From Blastococcus sp. TF02-8 (GTDB lineage: Bacteria > Actinomycetota > Actinomycetes > Mycobacteriales > Geodermatophilaceae), in assembly GCF_003319175.1 (NCBI RefSeq), contig NZ_QOHK01000015.1:1-37627 (forward strand): a DNA stretch of 37,627 nucleotides, read 5' to 3'. The translations under genes and the position numbers were made by a program. Positions 18,553 through 27,241 of this stretch are shown here, piece after piece (positions within the stretch are counted from its first letter, which is position 1; each line of letters begins with the position of its first letter). The notes beneath the pieces are model-generated. The model was not told the origin of the DNA, did no database searches, and was given only the letters and a program-made list of their open reading frames with translations.

Positions 18553-21216
18553 GTGGCGGTCGGTGATCCGACGGGTCCTCTCGGCGGTGACCTGTTCGCC
18601 GCCGGAGGTGAGGCGGGCCGCATCATGGCCTCCCTCGACTGGGCGACCACACCGGTCGGCCCCGTGGAGAGCTGGCCGGCCAGCCTCCGGCACGCCGTCC
18701 GCACGGTGCTGGTCTCCCGGTTCCCCATGGTGCTCACCTGGGGCCCGGAGTTCATCCAGTTCTACAACGACGCCTACGCGCCGCTGATCGGCGCGAAGCA
18801 CCCCGCCATCGGCGAGGACATCCGGCAGACCCTGGCCGAGGGCTGGGACGCGCTCGGGCCGCCGATCGCGCACGCCATGGAGACCCTGGAGGCCTCCTGG
18901 TTGCCCGGGTTGCTGCTCCTGCTCGAGCGGGCCGGCTACCGCGAGGAGACCTACTTCACCGTCTCCCACGCGCCCGCCTTCGGGGACGACGGCCGGGTCG
19001 CGGGCATGCACGCCGTCTGCACCGAGGTGACCGGCGAGCTGCTCGCATCGCGCCGTCAGCAGCTGCTGCACGACCTGGCCAGGGTCGGCGCCCAGCTCGG
19101 CGACGAACGGGAGACGGTCGGCGCGATGTGCGCGGCCCTCGGCGGGGACGCCCTGGACGTCCCCTTCGCCGCGGTCTACCTCTCCACCGAGTCCGGTGGG
19201 TACGCGCGGGTGGCGACGACGGGCGTGGACGCCGGCCTGCTGCCCGACCGGCTGAGCGGCGGGCAGCCCACGCTGCCCGACATCCCCTCCCTCGGCGTCA
19301 CCGGTGGGCCGTGGGGCGACCCGGTCACCGACGCCGCCGTCCTTCCCCTGCGGACCAGCCGGGACGCCGAGCCGGTCGGGCTGCTGGTCGCCGGCCGATC
19401 CCCGAACCGGGCCCTGGACGCCGAGTACTCCGCGTTCCACGAGCTGCTGGCCGGCCAGTTCGCCGGTGCGGTGGCCAACATCCGGGCGTTCGAGACCGAG
19501 CGGCTGCGCGCGGAGTCGCTCGCCGAGCTCGACCGGGCCAAGACGACCTTCTTCTCCGACGTGAGCCACGAGCTGCGCACGCCGCTGACCCTCCTGCTCG
19601 GCCCGATCGGCGACGTCCTCGACGACACCGACCATCCGCTGCCCGACGACGTGCGCGAGCAGCTGGACCTCGCGATGCGCAACGGGCGCCGGTTGCAGCG
19701 CCTGGTCAACGACCTGCTCGACTTCGCCAGCATCGAGGCGGGGCGCGTGACGCCGGTCCGCGTGCGCACCGACGTCGCGACCTTCACCGCAGAGCTGGCC
19801 GGCATCTTCCGCTCCGCCGCCGAGCGCGCCGGCCTGCGGCTGACCGTCGACTGCCCGCCACTGGACCGGCCCGCCTACGTCGACCCCCGCATGTGGGAGA
19901 AGGTCGTCGTCAACCTGCTGGCCAACGCCGTGAAGTACACCTTCGTCGGCGGGATCGACGTGATCCTGCGCGGCGGTGACGACGGGTTCACCCTCGCCGT
20001 CGCCGACACCGGCGTCGGGATCGTGGCCGAGGAGCTGCCCCAGCTGTTCCAGCGCTTCCACCGGGTCACCGGGTCGGCCGCCCGTACCCGCGAGGGGTCC
20101 GGGATCGGCCTGGCGATGGTGCAGGAGCTTGCCGCACTGCACGGCGGCGCCGTGGCGGTCACCAGCGAGCCGGGACAGGGCAGCACGTTCACGGTCACCC
20201 TGCCCTGGGGCCGGCCCGACGCCGAACCCTCGACCCCGACGATCTCGCCGTCGGACGCCGCCCGCGGAGAGGCGGCGAGCTGGGAGGACGACACCACCCG
20301 ACCCGAGGGCGCGGAGACGGCGACGACCGGCCGGGGGACGGTCCTCGTCGTCGACGACAACGCCGACATGCGCGCCTACCTGGCGAGGCTGCTCGGTCCG
20401 CACTGGCGGGTGCGCACCACCGCCAACGGCGAGGAGGCGCTGGCCGCGGTCGCCAAGCACCGGCCGGACCTGGTGCTGACCGACGTGATGATGCCGCGGG
20501 TCGACGGGTTCGAGCTGCTCCGGGCCCTCCGCGGCGACCCGGCGACCCGGCAGATCCCGGTCATCATGCTCACCGCCCGCGCCGGTCAGGAGGCGTCGGT
20601 GGAGGGGCTGCACGCCGGCGCCGACGACTACCTCGCCAAGCCGTTCCAGGCCGCGGAGCTGCTCGCCCGGGTGCGGATCGCCCTGGACCGCGCCGCCGGC
20701 CGCGCCCTGGCCCCCGTCGAGCCGGCGGAGCCGCGCGACACCGCCCCCGCGCCGGTCGTCGCACTGTCCCCGGTGCCCGTCGAGGCCCCGGAGCGCCCGG
20801 CTCCCCCGCCGGCCGTCGCCGACGCGGGGCACCGCGCCGCGTGGGAACTCCCGTCGCAGGCGTCGTCGGTCCCGGTGCTGCGCCGTCGGCTGCGGTCGGT
20901 GCTGCGCGAGGCCGGGGTGGACGACGACCAGGCCTACGACCTCCTGCTGGCCGCGTGCGAGGCGGCGAGCAACGCGATCGAGCACGCCCAGGACCCGACC
21001 GAGCCGGTCATCGAGGTGACCGCGCACGTGGCCGACGATCTCGTGGAGATCACCGTCCGGGACCACGGCCAGTGGCGCGAGCGGGTGCCGAGCATGGACC
21101 GGGGGCGCGGCTCGACGCTGATGAGCGCCTTCGCCGATGTCACCGCGACGCCCAGTCCGGAGGGGACGTTGGTGCGCATCAGCTCTCCGCGGCTGCGCAG
21201 CCGCCCGGCGGGCTGA
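18553..21216 (+). CDS. Soluble hybrid histidine kinase with PAS, GAF, REC and C-terminal RsbW-like ATPase domains
   Basis: The 887-residue protein has no membrane helix, so it is a cytosolic sensor. In order (numbered from an alternative GTG at 18547): a PAS-like domain at about 25-160 (PMVLTWGPEFIQFYNDAYAPL); a GAF-like domain at about 175-320; HisKA with phospho-acceptor His341 in VSHELRTP; HATPase with N-box NLLANAVKYT around 456-465, VADTGVGI and GSGIGLAM; a receiver domain at about 598-715 with Asp603/Asp604, phospho-acceptor Asp646 and Lys698; then a second ATPase-like domain at about 765-885 with EAASNAIEH (Asn809) and VRDHG (Asp839), the N and G1 boxes of RsbW-type serine kinases. GTG 18553 is favoured because AGGAGG lies at 18542-18547. 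It probably links light, redox or small-molecule sensing to sigma-factor control. No partner gene is adjacent. Confidence 0.92.
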   Translation: MAVGDPTGPLGGDLFAAGGEAGRIMASLDWATTPVGPVESWPASLRHAVRTVLVSRFPMVLTWGPEFIQFYNDAYAPLIGAKHPAIGEDIRQTLAEGWDALGPPIAHAMETLEASWLPGLLLLLERAGYREETYFTVSHAPAFGDDGRVAGMHAVCTEVTGELLASRRQQLLHDLARVGAQLGDERETVGAMCAALGGDALDVPFAAVYLSTESGGYARVATTGVDAGLLPDRLSGGQPTLPDIPSLGVTGGPWGDPVTDAAVLPLRTSRDAEPVGLLVAGRSPNRALDAEYSAFHELLAGQFAGAVANIRAFETERLRAESLAELDRAKTTFFSDVSHELRTPLTLLLGPIGDVLDDTDHPLPDDVREQLDLAMRNGRRLQRLVNDLLDFASIEAGRVTPVRVRTDVATFTAELAGIFRSAAERAGLRLTVDCPPLDRPAYVDPRMWEKVVVNLLANAVKYTFVGGIDVILRGGDDGFTLAVADTGVGIVAEELPQLFQRFHRVTGSAARTREGSGIGLAMVQELAALHGGAVAVTSEPGQGSTFTVTLPWGRPDAEPSTPTISPSDAARGEAASWEDDTTRPEGAETATTGRGTVLVVDDNADMRAYLARLLGPHWRVRTTANGEEALAAVAKHRPDLVLTDVMMPRVDGFELLRALRGDPATRQIPVIMLTARAGQEASVEGLHAGADDYLAKPFQAAELLARVRIALDRAAGRALAPVEPAEPRDTAPAPVVALSPVPVEAPERPAPPPAVADAGHRAAWELPSQASSVPVLRRRLRSVLREAGVDDDQAYDLLLAACEAASNAIEHAQDPTEPVIEVTAHVADDLVEITVRDHGQWRERVPSMDRGRGSTLMSAFADVTATPSPEGTLVRISSPRLRSRPAG

Positions 21217-21222
21217 CCGCGC

Positions 21223-22701
21223 TCAGCGCAGCAGCCAGGTGTCCTTGCTGCCGCCGCCGGGCACCCCGGGGCGCGCCGGTGCGACACCGGGCGCCACGCG
21301 GGTGAGCGCCAGCGGCAGCGCCGTCGTCGTCGCCGGACCCGCGACCGAGAAGACCCGCAGGTCCACCGGCCGGGGCCGCAGTGCGCCCTCGACGAGCGTC
21401 GGCGCGGTGGAGGGCTCCAGCGGCTCACGGGCGACGAACCGGTGCGGGGCAGCGCCGATCTCGGCGCCCAGCACCTCCAGCTCGGCCGCGGAGCAGGACC
21501 GGCCGTGCACGACCCGGCGGCCGCCGTACCCGGCGACCTCCTCGACGTCGAGCTCGCTCAGTCGGCCGCGGACGGCGGCCCACGCCTCGGGGTCGGCGAG
21601 CACCCAGGTGGGCGTGGAGTCCAGCAACGGCTCCTCGCCCAGGTAGAACCGGATCATCGCCGGCACCCAGGCGTAGCCCGCCGCGTCGTCGGCGACCCCG
21701 TTGCCGGGCACGTTCGCCAGGCCCAGCCGTCCGGCGCGGACCGCTTCGGTCAGCGCCACGCCGAGCGGCAGGTTCCCCCCGGTCCGGTACGCGCCCAGCG
21801 ACGCGTCGTCGAACCGCCGGTAGAGGACGTCGATCGGCAGTCGCTCGCCATCGACCAACGCGTCGAGCCCGCCGTCACCGCGCGGGTGCAGGTCACCGGC
21901 GCGCACGAGCGGCACGTCGAGGGCCGCGGCGAGCACCTGGTGCTCGAACCACGCCCCGTCGGTCTCCCCCTGGGTGAGCACCGCGATGCGCGGGGTGCCG
22001 GGAGCGGAGGGCGGTGCGGCGGCCTGCAGCGCCTCGGTGAGCAGCGGGACGGCCGCAGCCGGTTCGACGACCTGGCGGCCGACGTGGGCGAACAGCTCGG
22101 GCGCCGCCGTGCGCGCGCTGTCCCGGTTGGCCAGCGCGTAGCCGATGCCCGAGGGCACCCGCAGGTTGTCCTTGGCCACGATCCAGCGGCCGTCACGCGC
22201 GCGGACGACGTCGGTACCCGCGACCGTCACCCGGTGCTGCCCGGGCCAGGCCAGGGCGACGGCGTCGGGATCGCGTCCCGGGCTGTGCGCCACCGCCCAC
22301 TCGGGCAGGACGCCGGCCCGGACGATCTCGGCGGAGCGCTCGGTGTCCCCACGGCGGCGCCCGCCGGCCCGGTACGCGTCGGCCAGGAAGGCACCGAGCG
22401 CGCGGTGCCGCTGGGCCACCCCGGCCGAGAGCGTCGCCCACGTGGTCGCACCGATGAGCCGCGGCACCGGGTCCATCGGTACCGGGTGGAGTTCCTGCCG
22501 TCCGTCGACCCACACGGAGGTGGCGACGCCGAGAGCCCGCCGCCGGGCCGCGAGGTCCTCGGCGGCCGCGGTGAGCCCGTCGCGGCCCACCGTCTCCAGG
22601 GCGGCCGCCAGCTCCACCCACCCGCTCCGAAGCCGGCCGTCCGGCCCGACGGCCTCGTCGGTGCGGACAGGGGGGTAACCGGCGAAGAGTTCCCCGCTCA
22701 C
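21223..22701 (-). CDS. Circularly permuted ATP-grasp family protein
   Basis: The 492-residue protein matches the DUF404/DUF407 family, whose ATP-grasp fold is circularly permuted and related to glutathionylspermidine synthase. Landmarks are GVATSVWVDGRQELHPVPMDPVPRLI, RWIVAKDNLRVPSGIGYALANR, IAVLTQGETDGAWFEHQVLA, LYRRFDDASLGAY, GLANVPGNGVADD, RFYLGEEPLLDS and a C-terminal basic/aromatic tail. Such proteins are thought to ligate amino groups to carboxylates, often with an alpha-E (DUF403) and a transglutaminase-like partner that are absent here. The GTG start at 22701 overlaps the peptidase stop (GTGA), so it is coupled to the S9 peptidase. That pairing suggests a peptide substrate, which is inference. 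Confidence 0.88.
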   Translation of the reverse strand: MSGELFAGYPPVRTDEAVGPDGRLRSGWVELAAALETVGRDGLTAAAEDLAARRRALGVATSVWVDGRQELHPVPMDPVPRLIGATTWATLSAGVAQRHRALGAFLADAYRAGGRRRGDTERSAEIVRAGVLPEWAVAHSPGRDPDAVALAWPGQHRVTVAGTDVVRARDGRWIVAKDNLRVPSGIGYALANRDSARTAAPELFAHVGRQVVEPAAAVPLLTEALQAAAPPSAPGTPRIAVLTQGETDGAWFEHQVLAAALDVPLVRAGDLHPRGDGGLDALVDGERLPIDVLYRRFDDASLGAYRTGGNLPLGVALTEAVRAGRLGLANVPGNGVADDAAGYAWVPAMIRFYLGEEPLLDSTPTWVLADPEAWAAVRGRLSELDVEEVAGYGGRRVVHGRSCSAAELEVLGAEIGAAPHRFVAREPLEPSTAPTLVEGALRPRPVDLRVFSVAGPATTTALPLALTRVAPGVAPARPGVPGGGSKDTWLLR

Positions 22702-24611
22702 AACCAGCGATCGAACCAGGCGGCGAGCCGCTGGCCCAGTTCGACCAGCGCCTCCCGGCCCACGACGGCGTGCCCCTCGCCCGGGAAGAGCAGCAGGTCG
22801 CTGCACGCCCCCCGCGCCTGCAGCGCCTGGTGGGCCTGCACCGACTCGGCGACGGGGACGTTGGTGTCACGGTCCCCGTGGGCCAGCAGCACCGGGGCGG
22901 AGAGCCGGTCCAGCCCGGTCATCGGGGAGATGGCGGCGAGCATCTCCCGGTCGGTGACCGGGTCGCCGTACTCCGTCACCGAGGCGCCGGCCATCCACGG
23001 CTCCGTGCCGGCGAAGAACGTGCGGAGGTCGCTCATGCCGGCCAGCGAGGCACCGGCGGCGAACAGCTCCGGCCAGCGGGTGAGCGCCACGAGCGTGAGG
23101 TAGCCGCCGTAGGACCACCCGTGCGCGCCGACCCGGCCGGGCGCGGCGATGCCGGCGGTCACGAGCTCGTCGACCGTGGCCGGCACGTCGGCGAAGGACG
23201 CGTCGCGGGCGGCGCCGTCGTCGGCGGTCATGAAGGCACGGCCGAAACCGCCGGAGCCGCGGACGTTCGGTGCGAAGACGGTGAGCCCGGAGGCGACCAT
23301 CGACTGGGTGATCGGCGACCAGTCCGGTCGGGTGTGCCCCTCGGGCCCGCCGTGGAAGCTGACGACCGTGCGGTTCGGTCCGCTGACGCCGGCCGGCGTG
23401 TACAGCCAGCCGGAGAGACGCAGACCGTCCTCGGCGACGTACTCGTGCTGCACCGGCTCGGCGAGCAGCTCGGGATCGGGGCGCTCCGGCGTGCAGGCCA
23501 GCGCCGTGGCGGCACCGCCGTCCAGCGGGACCCGCCACAGGCCGCGGGGCGACCGCGGGCCGCTGAGCTCGGCGACCAGCGCGTCCTGCTCGGGCAGCGG
23601 AGCCCATCCGGTGAGCACCCGCTCCGGCAGGGGCACGGTGCTCAGCAGGGCACCGTCGGCGAGCCCGTGCAGGGTGAGCTCGCTGACCCCGTCGACGTTC
23701 CACAGTGCGAGGACGGTCCCGTCGGGCCGCAGGAGGTAGCCGTCGAGGTCGGCCTCGGGGCGGTACAGGACGACGCGCCCCGGCGAGGGGACGCCGTCGC
23801 CGTCCACCGGGACCTCGACCAGCCCCGCGCGGTCGGTGAAGGGAGCGCCGGGCAGCGAGGCGCGGAGGAACACGGCCCGTCCGTCGGCGGAGAACCGACC
23901 GTCCTCCGAGGCGATGCCGCCCGGCTGGTCCAGGCGGACCGCCCGGCGCTGCAGGCCGGTGGGCACGTCGATGACGACGACGTGCCGGAAGGCACGGGGG
24001 CCGCGACGGGCGAGGACGGTCCGGTGGTCGGGCGAGACGGCGGTGACCGAGAGGAAGCCGCCGGAGGCCAGCGTGCGCAGCTCGCCGGTGACGACGTCGA
24101 CGAGCACGACGTCGGCGTCCGGCCCGGAGCCGGGCGCGATCGAGCAGGCGTAGTGGTGCGGACCGGCCCAGGCGCCGGCGAAGACGGCGGCCCTCGGGTC
24201 CTGCCCGGCGAGCACCCGGTGGCCCGTGCCGTCGGGGCGGGCGGCGTGCAGCTCGGCGCAGATCGAGCCGCCCGGGCTCACGAGGTAGACCAGCCACTCG
24301 CCGTCGGGCGACCAGGAGACGGAGATGACCTCCTCCCCCGGTTCCGAGAGCAGCGCGGGGACGCCGGCACCGTCGACGTCGGCGACCTCGAGACGCGGGA
24401 GCCCGGAACGGTCGGAGACGTAGGCGACGCGGCGCCCGTCCGGCGAGGACGTCGGGCACCAGGCGCCGGCGGCCCCGGCGATCGCGGTGATGGCCGCACG
24501 GACGTGGGCGGGCAGCATCTCGGGCGGGGCGAGCGCCTCGAGGACCGGCGGGAGGCCGGGGGCGAGCCCTGCGGGCACGGCCGTACGCCGGTGGGTCACC
24601 GGGCTGGCCAT
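22698..24611 (-). CDS. S9-family prolyl oligopeptidase-like serine peptidase
   Basis: The 637-residue protein combines an N-terminal beta-propeller with a C-terminal alpha/beta hydrolase. Propeller blades show repeated WSPDG/SPDHR/SADGR motifs typical of TolB/DPP IV-type blades (for example SSPDGRRVAYVSDRSG and VSWSPDGEWLVY). The catalytic triad is visible as Ser500 in GWSYGGY, Asp582 in HGDRDTNVP and His614 in GEGHAV. There is no signal peptide, so it is probably cytosolic and cleaves short peptides, acylaminoacyl-peptides or related esters. The length is normal for the family. The ATG start is at 24611. It is first in a two-gene operon with the ATP-grasp protein and divergent from sepH. Confidence 0.94.
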   Translation of the reverse strand: MASPVTHRRTAVPAGLAPGLPPVLEALAPPEMLPAHVRAAITAIAGAAGAWCPTSSPDGRRVAYVSDRSGLPRLEVADVDGAGVPALLSEPGEEVISVSWSPDGEWLVYLVSPGGSICAELHAARPDGTGHRVLAGQDPRAAVFAGAWAGPHHYACSIAPGSGPDADVVLVDVVTGELRTLASGGFLSVTAVSPDHRTVLARRGPRAFRHVVVIDVPTGLQRRAVRLDQPGGIASEDGRFSADGRAVFLRASLPGAPFTDRAGLVEVPVDGDGVPSPGRVVLYRPEADLDGYLLRPDGTVLALWNVDGVSELTLHGLADGALLSTVPLPERVLTGWAPLPEQDALVAELSGPRSPRGLWRVPLDGGAATALACTPERPDPELLAEPVQHEYVAEDGLRLSGWLYTPAGVSGPNRTVVSFHGGPEGHTRPDWSPITQSMVASGLTVFAPNVRGSGGFGRAFMTADDGAARDASFADVPATVDELVTAGIAAPGRVGAHGWSYGGYLTLVALTRWPELFAAGASLAGMSDLRTFFAGTEPWMAGASVTEYGDPVTDREMLAAISPMTGLDRLSAPVLLAHGDRDTNVPVAESVQAHQALQARGACSDLLLFPGEGHAVVGREALVELGQRLAAWFDRWL

Positions 24612-24804
24612 CGCGCCTCCTCGGCTCGGGGGGGTTCGTGCCGCTGCCGAGGGCCCCAGTGTCGGAGGCTCCCGTTGCGGTCGTGTGTCACCCGTGTAAT
24701 CGGCGCGACAAGCCGCTCACCGCACCCCCCGGGTGAGGGATCCGGACCACAGCCCCGCGCGCGCCACGCCGGGCCGCCTGCGGGCGGCACGCGCCGCGCC
24801 CGGA

Positions 24805-24810
24805 TAGCCT
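24805..24810 (+). promoter_or_regulatory. Candidate sepH -10 element
   Basis: TAGCCT fits TANNNT and lies 51 bases before the sepH ATG. The 250-base gap 24612-24861 between the divergent peptidase and sepH genes holds this element and several GC-rich short inverted repeats but no visible gene. Confidence 0.45.
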
Positions 24811-24861
24811 CGGGGACCGGGCTCCCTCCCGGGCCCCTCGTCGGCTGGTAGGAGGTCGCCC

Positions 24862-25761
24862 ATGCGCTCGCTGCGCCTCGTGGCCCTCTCCGACGACGGC
24901 CAGAACCTGGTCCTGGTGGCCGAGGGCGCGGACGGCGCCGAGGGCGAGAAGTTCCTGCTGCCCGTCGACGACCGGGTGCGCGCCGCCGCCCGCGGTGACG
25001 CGCGCCGGCTCACCCAGATCGACGTCGACCGTGGGACCGAGCTGCCGCCGCGGGTGATCCAGTCGCGCATCCGCGCCGGCGAGACCCCCGATCAGGTCGC
25101 CGCCTCCACCGGCACGCGGGTCGAGCGGATCATGCGTTTCGCCCACCCCGTGCTGCAGGAGCGCGAGCGGGTGGCCGACCAGGGCCGCGAGGCGCGGGTC
25201 CGGCTCTCCGACGGCGGCCCCGGCACTGCCCTTCAGCAGTTCATGGTGGAGCGGCTGCGGCTGATCGACACCGACATCGACGCGGTTCAGTGGGACGCCT
25301 TCCGCGGTGACGACGGCAGCTGGGTCGTCACCGGCGCGTGGCGCGCGGGAGAGAAGTCGGGCACCACGCGCTGGCGGTTCGACCTGCCCTCCCGCACCGT
25401 GACCCCGGTCGACGCCGCGACGACGGACTTCGCGGAGGGCACGCGCCTGGTCCGGGTCGTCCCGGAGGTGGCCCCGGCTCCGCGCAGCCGCCCGGTGGCC
25501 GTCGTGCGCGCCCCCGAACCGGAGCCGGAGCCGGCGCCGGCGCCGTTCCTGGGTCAGGACGAGGACGAGATCGTCCACGACGTGCACGCCCCCGACGGGA
25601 CGCCGGACGACGACCGGATGGCCGCCCTGCTCGACGAGGTGGCCGAGCACGACACCGTGGTCCTCGGCCGCACCGGCGAGGACGGTGACGACGGCGACGA
25701 CCCCCGGGCCCGGATCCCGGCCTGGGAGGACATCGTCTTCGGGGTCCGCCGCAACCGCTGA
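24862..25761 (+). CDS. sepH: Septation protein SepH (DUF3071)
   Basis: The 299-residue protein is the actinobacterial cell-division regulator that binds FtsZ and promotes its assembly into filaments and ladders at the septum. Residues 1-120 match the conserved N-terminal domain: MRSLRLVALSDDGQNLVL, then LPPRVIQSRIRAGETPDQVA, a helix-turn-helix-like part, and VERIMRFAHPVLQERERV. A Pro/Glu/Ala-rich linker follows at about 215-235, then a very acidic stretch. The C-terminus ends IPAWEDIVFGVRRNR, the short conserved tail of SepH. AGGAGG lies about nine bases before the ATG at 24862. Length is similar to mycobacterial and Streptomyces members. Confidence 0.95.
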   Translation: MRSLRLVALSDDGQNLVLVAEGADGAEGEKFLLPVDDRVRAAARGDARRLTQIDVDRGTELPPRVIQSRIRAGETPDQVAASTGTRVERIMRFAHPVLQERERVADQGREARVRLSDGGPGTALQQFMVERLRLIDTDIDAVQWDAFRGDDGSWVVTGAWRAGEKSGTTRWRFDLPSRTVTPVDAATTDFAEGTRLVRVVPEVAPAPRSRPVAVVRAPEPEPEPAPAPFLGQDEDEIVHDVHAPDGTPDDDRMAALLDEVAEHDTVVLGRTGEDGDDGDDPRARIPAWEDIVFGVRRNR

Positions 25762-25823
25762 CCCCGACGACCGCCGCCACGGCAGCCGGGGAACACTGCC
25801 CGTCGACGGGTGGTTGACCGAGC

Positions 25824-26297
25824 ATGAGTGCTTCGGTCTCGATGCCCCTGGGCGGCGTGCAGGTCGGTTCCTACGACAGCTACGAGCAGGCGCAGGCCGC
25901 CGTCGACCACCTCTCCGACGAGAAGTTCGCCGTGGAGAACGTGACGATCATCGGCACCGACCTGCGGATGGTCGAGAAGGTCACCGGCCGGCTGACCATG
26001 GGGCGCGCGCTGGCCGCCGGCGCTGCCGGCGGCGCCTGGTGGGGTCTGTTCGTCGGTCTGCTGCTGGGGATGTTCGCCGGCGACGGCGCCAACTGGGTGG
26101 GCTCCGTGCTCAGCGGCCTGCTGATCGGTCTGGCCTTCGGCGCCGCGTTCGGCGGGATGGGGTACGCCGCCACCCGCGGCCGGCGTGACTTCACCAGCAC
26201 GAGCACGATCACGGCGGCTCGGTACGACGTGATGTGCCAGCCGGCCCACGCCGAGGAGGCCCGCGCGATCCTGGCCCGCTTCTCCCTCCGGGGCTGA
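25824..26297 (+). CDS. General stress protein 17M-like membrane protein
   Basis: The 157-residue protein begins with a YflT-like domain (GVQVGSYDSYEQAQAAVDHLSDEKF, then VTIIGTDLRMVEKV) typical of the GSP17M family. Two Gly/Ala-rich hydrophobic stretches follow, AAGAAGGAWWGLFVGLLLGMF and VLSGLLIGLAFGAAFGGMGYA, which look like a glycine-zipper membrane hairpin. The C-terminal segment (TITAARYDVMCQPAHAEEARAIL) has another short fold. Family members are induced by stress in Bacillus, but their molecular function is not established. The gene follows sepH by 62 bases and ends directly against the convergent methyltransferase gene. Confidence 0.85.
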   Translation: MSASVSMPLGGVQVGSYDSYEQAQAAVDHLSDEKFAVENVTIIGTDLRMVEKVTGRLTMGRALAAGAAGGAWWGLFVGLLLGMFAGDGANWVGSVLSGLLIGLAFGAAFGGMGYAATRGRRDFTSTSTITAARYDVMCQPAHAEEARAILARFSLRG

Positions 26298-27104
26298 CTA
26301 CCGGAGGGCCGCGAAGGCGATCGCGGCCGCGGCGGCGACCCCGAGCGAGTCGACGCCGGCGCGCATCGGGATGCGGGCGCGCACCGTGGCCGCCTGCTGC
26401 GCCTCGGGGGTCAGACCGGGCCCCTCGGCGCCCAGCAGGACGGCGGTGCGCGGGTGCGCCCGGGGGTCGACGTCGGTCAGGTCCACCGCGTCGGCCGCGG
26501 GGGTCAGCGCCACGCTGAGGTACCCGGCCTCGTGCAGCCGCTCCAGCCCGCCGGGCCAGTCCGGGAGCACCGCGAACGGCAGCGACAGCACGTGCCCCAT
26601 GGAGACGCGCACCGACCGGCGGTACAGCGGGTCGGCGCAGCGCGGGTCGAGCAGCACCCCGTCGACCCCGAGGGCCACCGCCGACCGGGCGATCGAACCC
26701 AGGTTCTCGGCGTCGTTGAGCGCCTCGAGGACCGCCAGCCGTCGCGGCGCCGCCGGGTCGGGCCCGGCCAGCAGCTCGTCGAGATGGGCCGGCGGGCGCC
26801 GGTCGGCCGAGGCGACCACGCCGCGGGTCAGCCGGAACCCGATGACCTCCGAGAGCACCCACTTGTCGGCCTCGTAGGCGGCGACTCCGTCGGGCAGCTC
26901 CAGCGCCGCGACCCGGCCGGGGACGCCGAAGACCGCCCGCACCCGGTAGGGCGAGGCGAGCAACCGCTCGACCGCGGGCACCCCCTCGACGATGACCGGC
27001 CCGGTCCCCCGCTCCCGGCCCGCCGGACGGTCCCCGGCCTTGAGGTCGCGGAAGTCGGCGACGCGGGGGTCGGCGGGGTCGGTGATGACGACGGACGCTG
27101 GCAC
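26298..27104 (-). CDS. TrmH/SpoU-family RNA 2'-O-ribose methyltransferase
   Basis: The 268-residue SPOUT enzyme would methylate a ribose 2'-OH in tRNA or rRNA from SAM. An N-terminal substrate-binding part (IVEGVPAVERLLASPYRVRAVF) precedes the SPOUT domain. The three family motifs are visible: LEALNDAENLGSIARSA (motif 1, with the conserved Asn and Arg), VLLGAEGPGLTPE (motif 2) and RIPMRAGVDSLGVAAAAAI (motif 3), which forms the knotted SAM pocket. The target cannot be told from sequence. GTG 27104 is chosen because the N-terminal strand (SVVITDPADPRV) starts there; an upstream extension would be low-complexity Arg/Gly. It is divergent from the ABC/TetR operon. Confidence 0.92.
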   Translation of the reverse strand: MPASVVITDPADPRVADFRDLKAGDRPAGRERGTGPVIVEGVPAVERLLASPYRVRAVFGVPGRVAALELPDGVAAYEADKWVLSEVIGFRLTRGVVASADRRPPAHLDELLAGPDPAAPRRLAVLEALNDAENLGSIARSAVALGVDGVLLDPRCADPLYRRSVRVSMGHVLSLPFAVLPDWPGGLERLHEAGYLSVALTPAADAVDLTDVDPRAHPRTAVLLGAEGPGLTPEAQQAATVRARIPMRAGVDSLGVAAAAAIAFAALR

Positions 27105-27190
27105 CCCCCGATCATCCCTGCGCCGCCCGGCGTCTCCTCCGCCCGGCAGCCCTCCCGACCGTCGTCGGCGTCCCTTGACCGCCGACGGGG

Positions 27191-27226
27191 AACTCATCTA
27201 GCGTTGAGTTCATCAGCCGTTGAGTT
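27191..27226. promoter_or_regulatory. TTGAGTT operator cluster upstream of the ABC/TetR operon
   Basis: AACTCA at 27191-27196 is followed by CGTTGAGTT at 27202-27210 and again at 27218-27226. The two direct copies are spaced 16 bases apart and the first half-site is inverted, about 16-50 bases before the ATG at 27242. Inverted AACTCA/TGAGTT and GAGTT half-sites are typical of TetR-type operators, and a TetR gene ends this operon. Repression by that protein is inference. Confidence 0.6.
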
Positions 27227-27241
27227 GCGAGGAGGGGCGTC

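Noticed and set aside
24721..24800. GC-rich short inverted repeats upstream of sepH (for example CCGCC-TGC-GGGCGG)
   Set aside because: Short palindromes are expected by chance in DNA of this GC content, and their position does not fit the promoter or a gene end.
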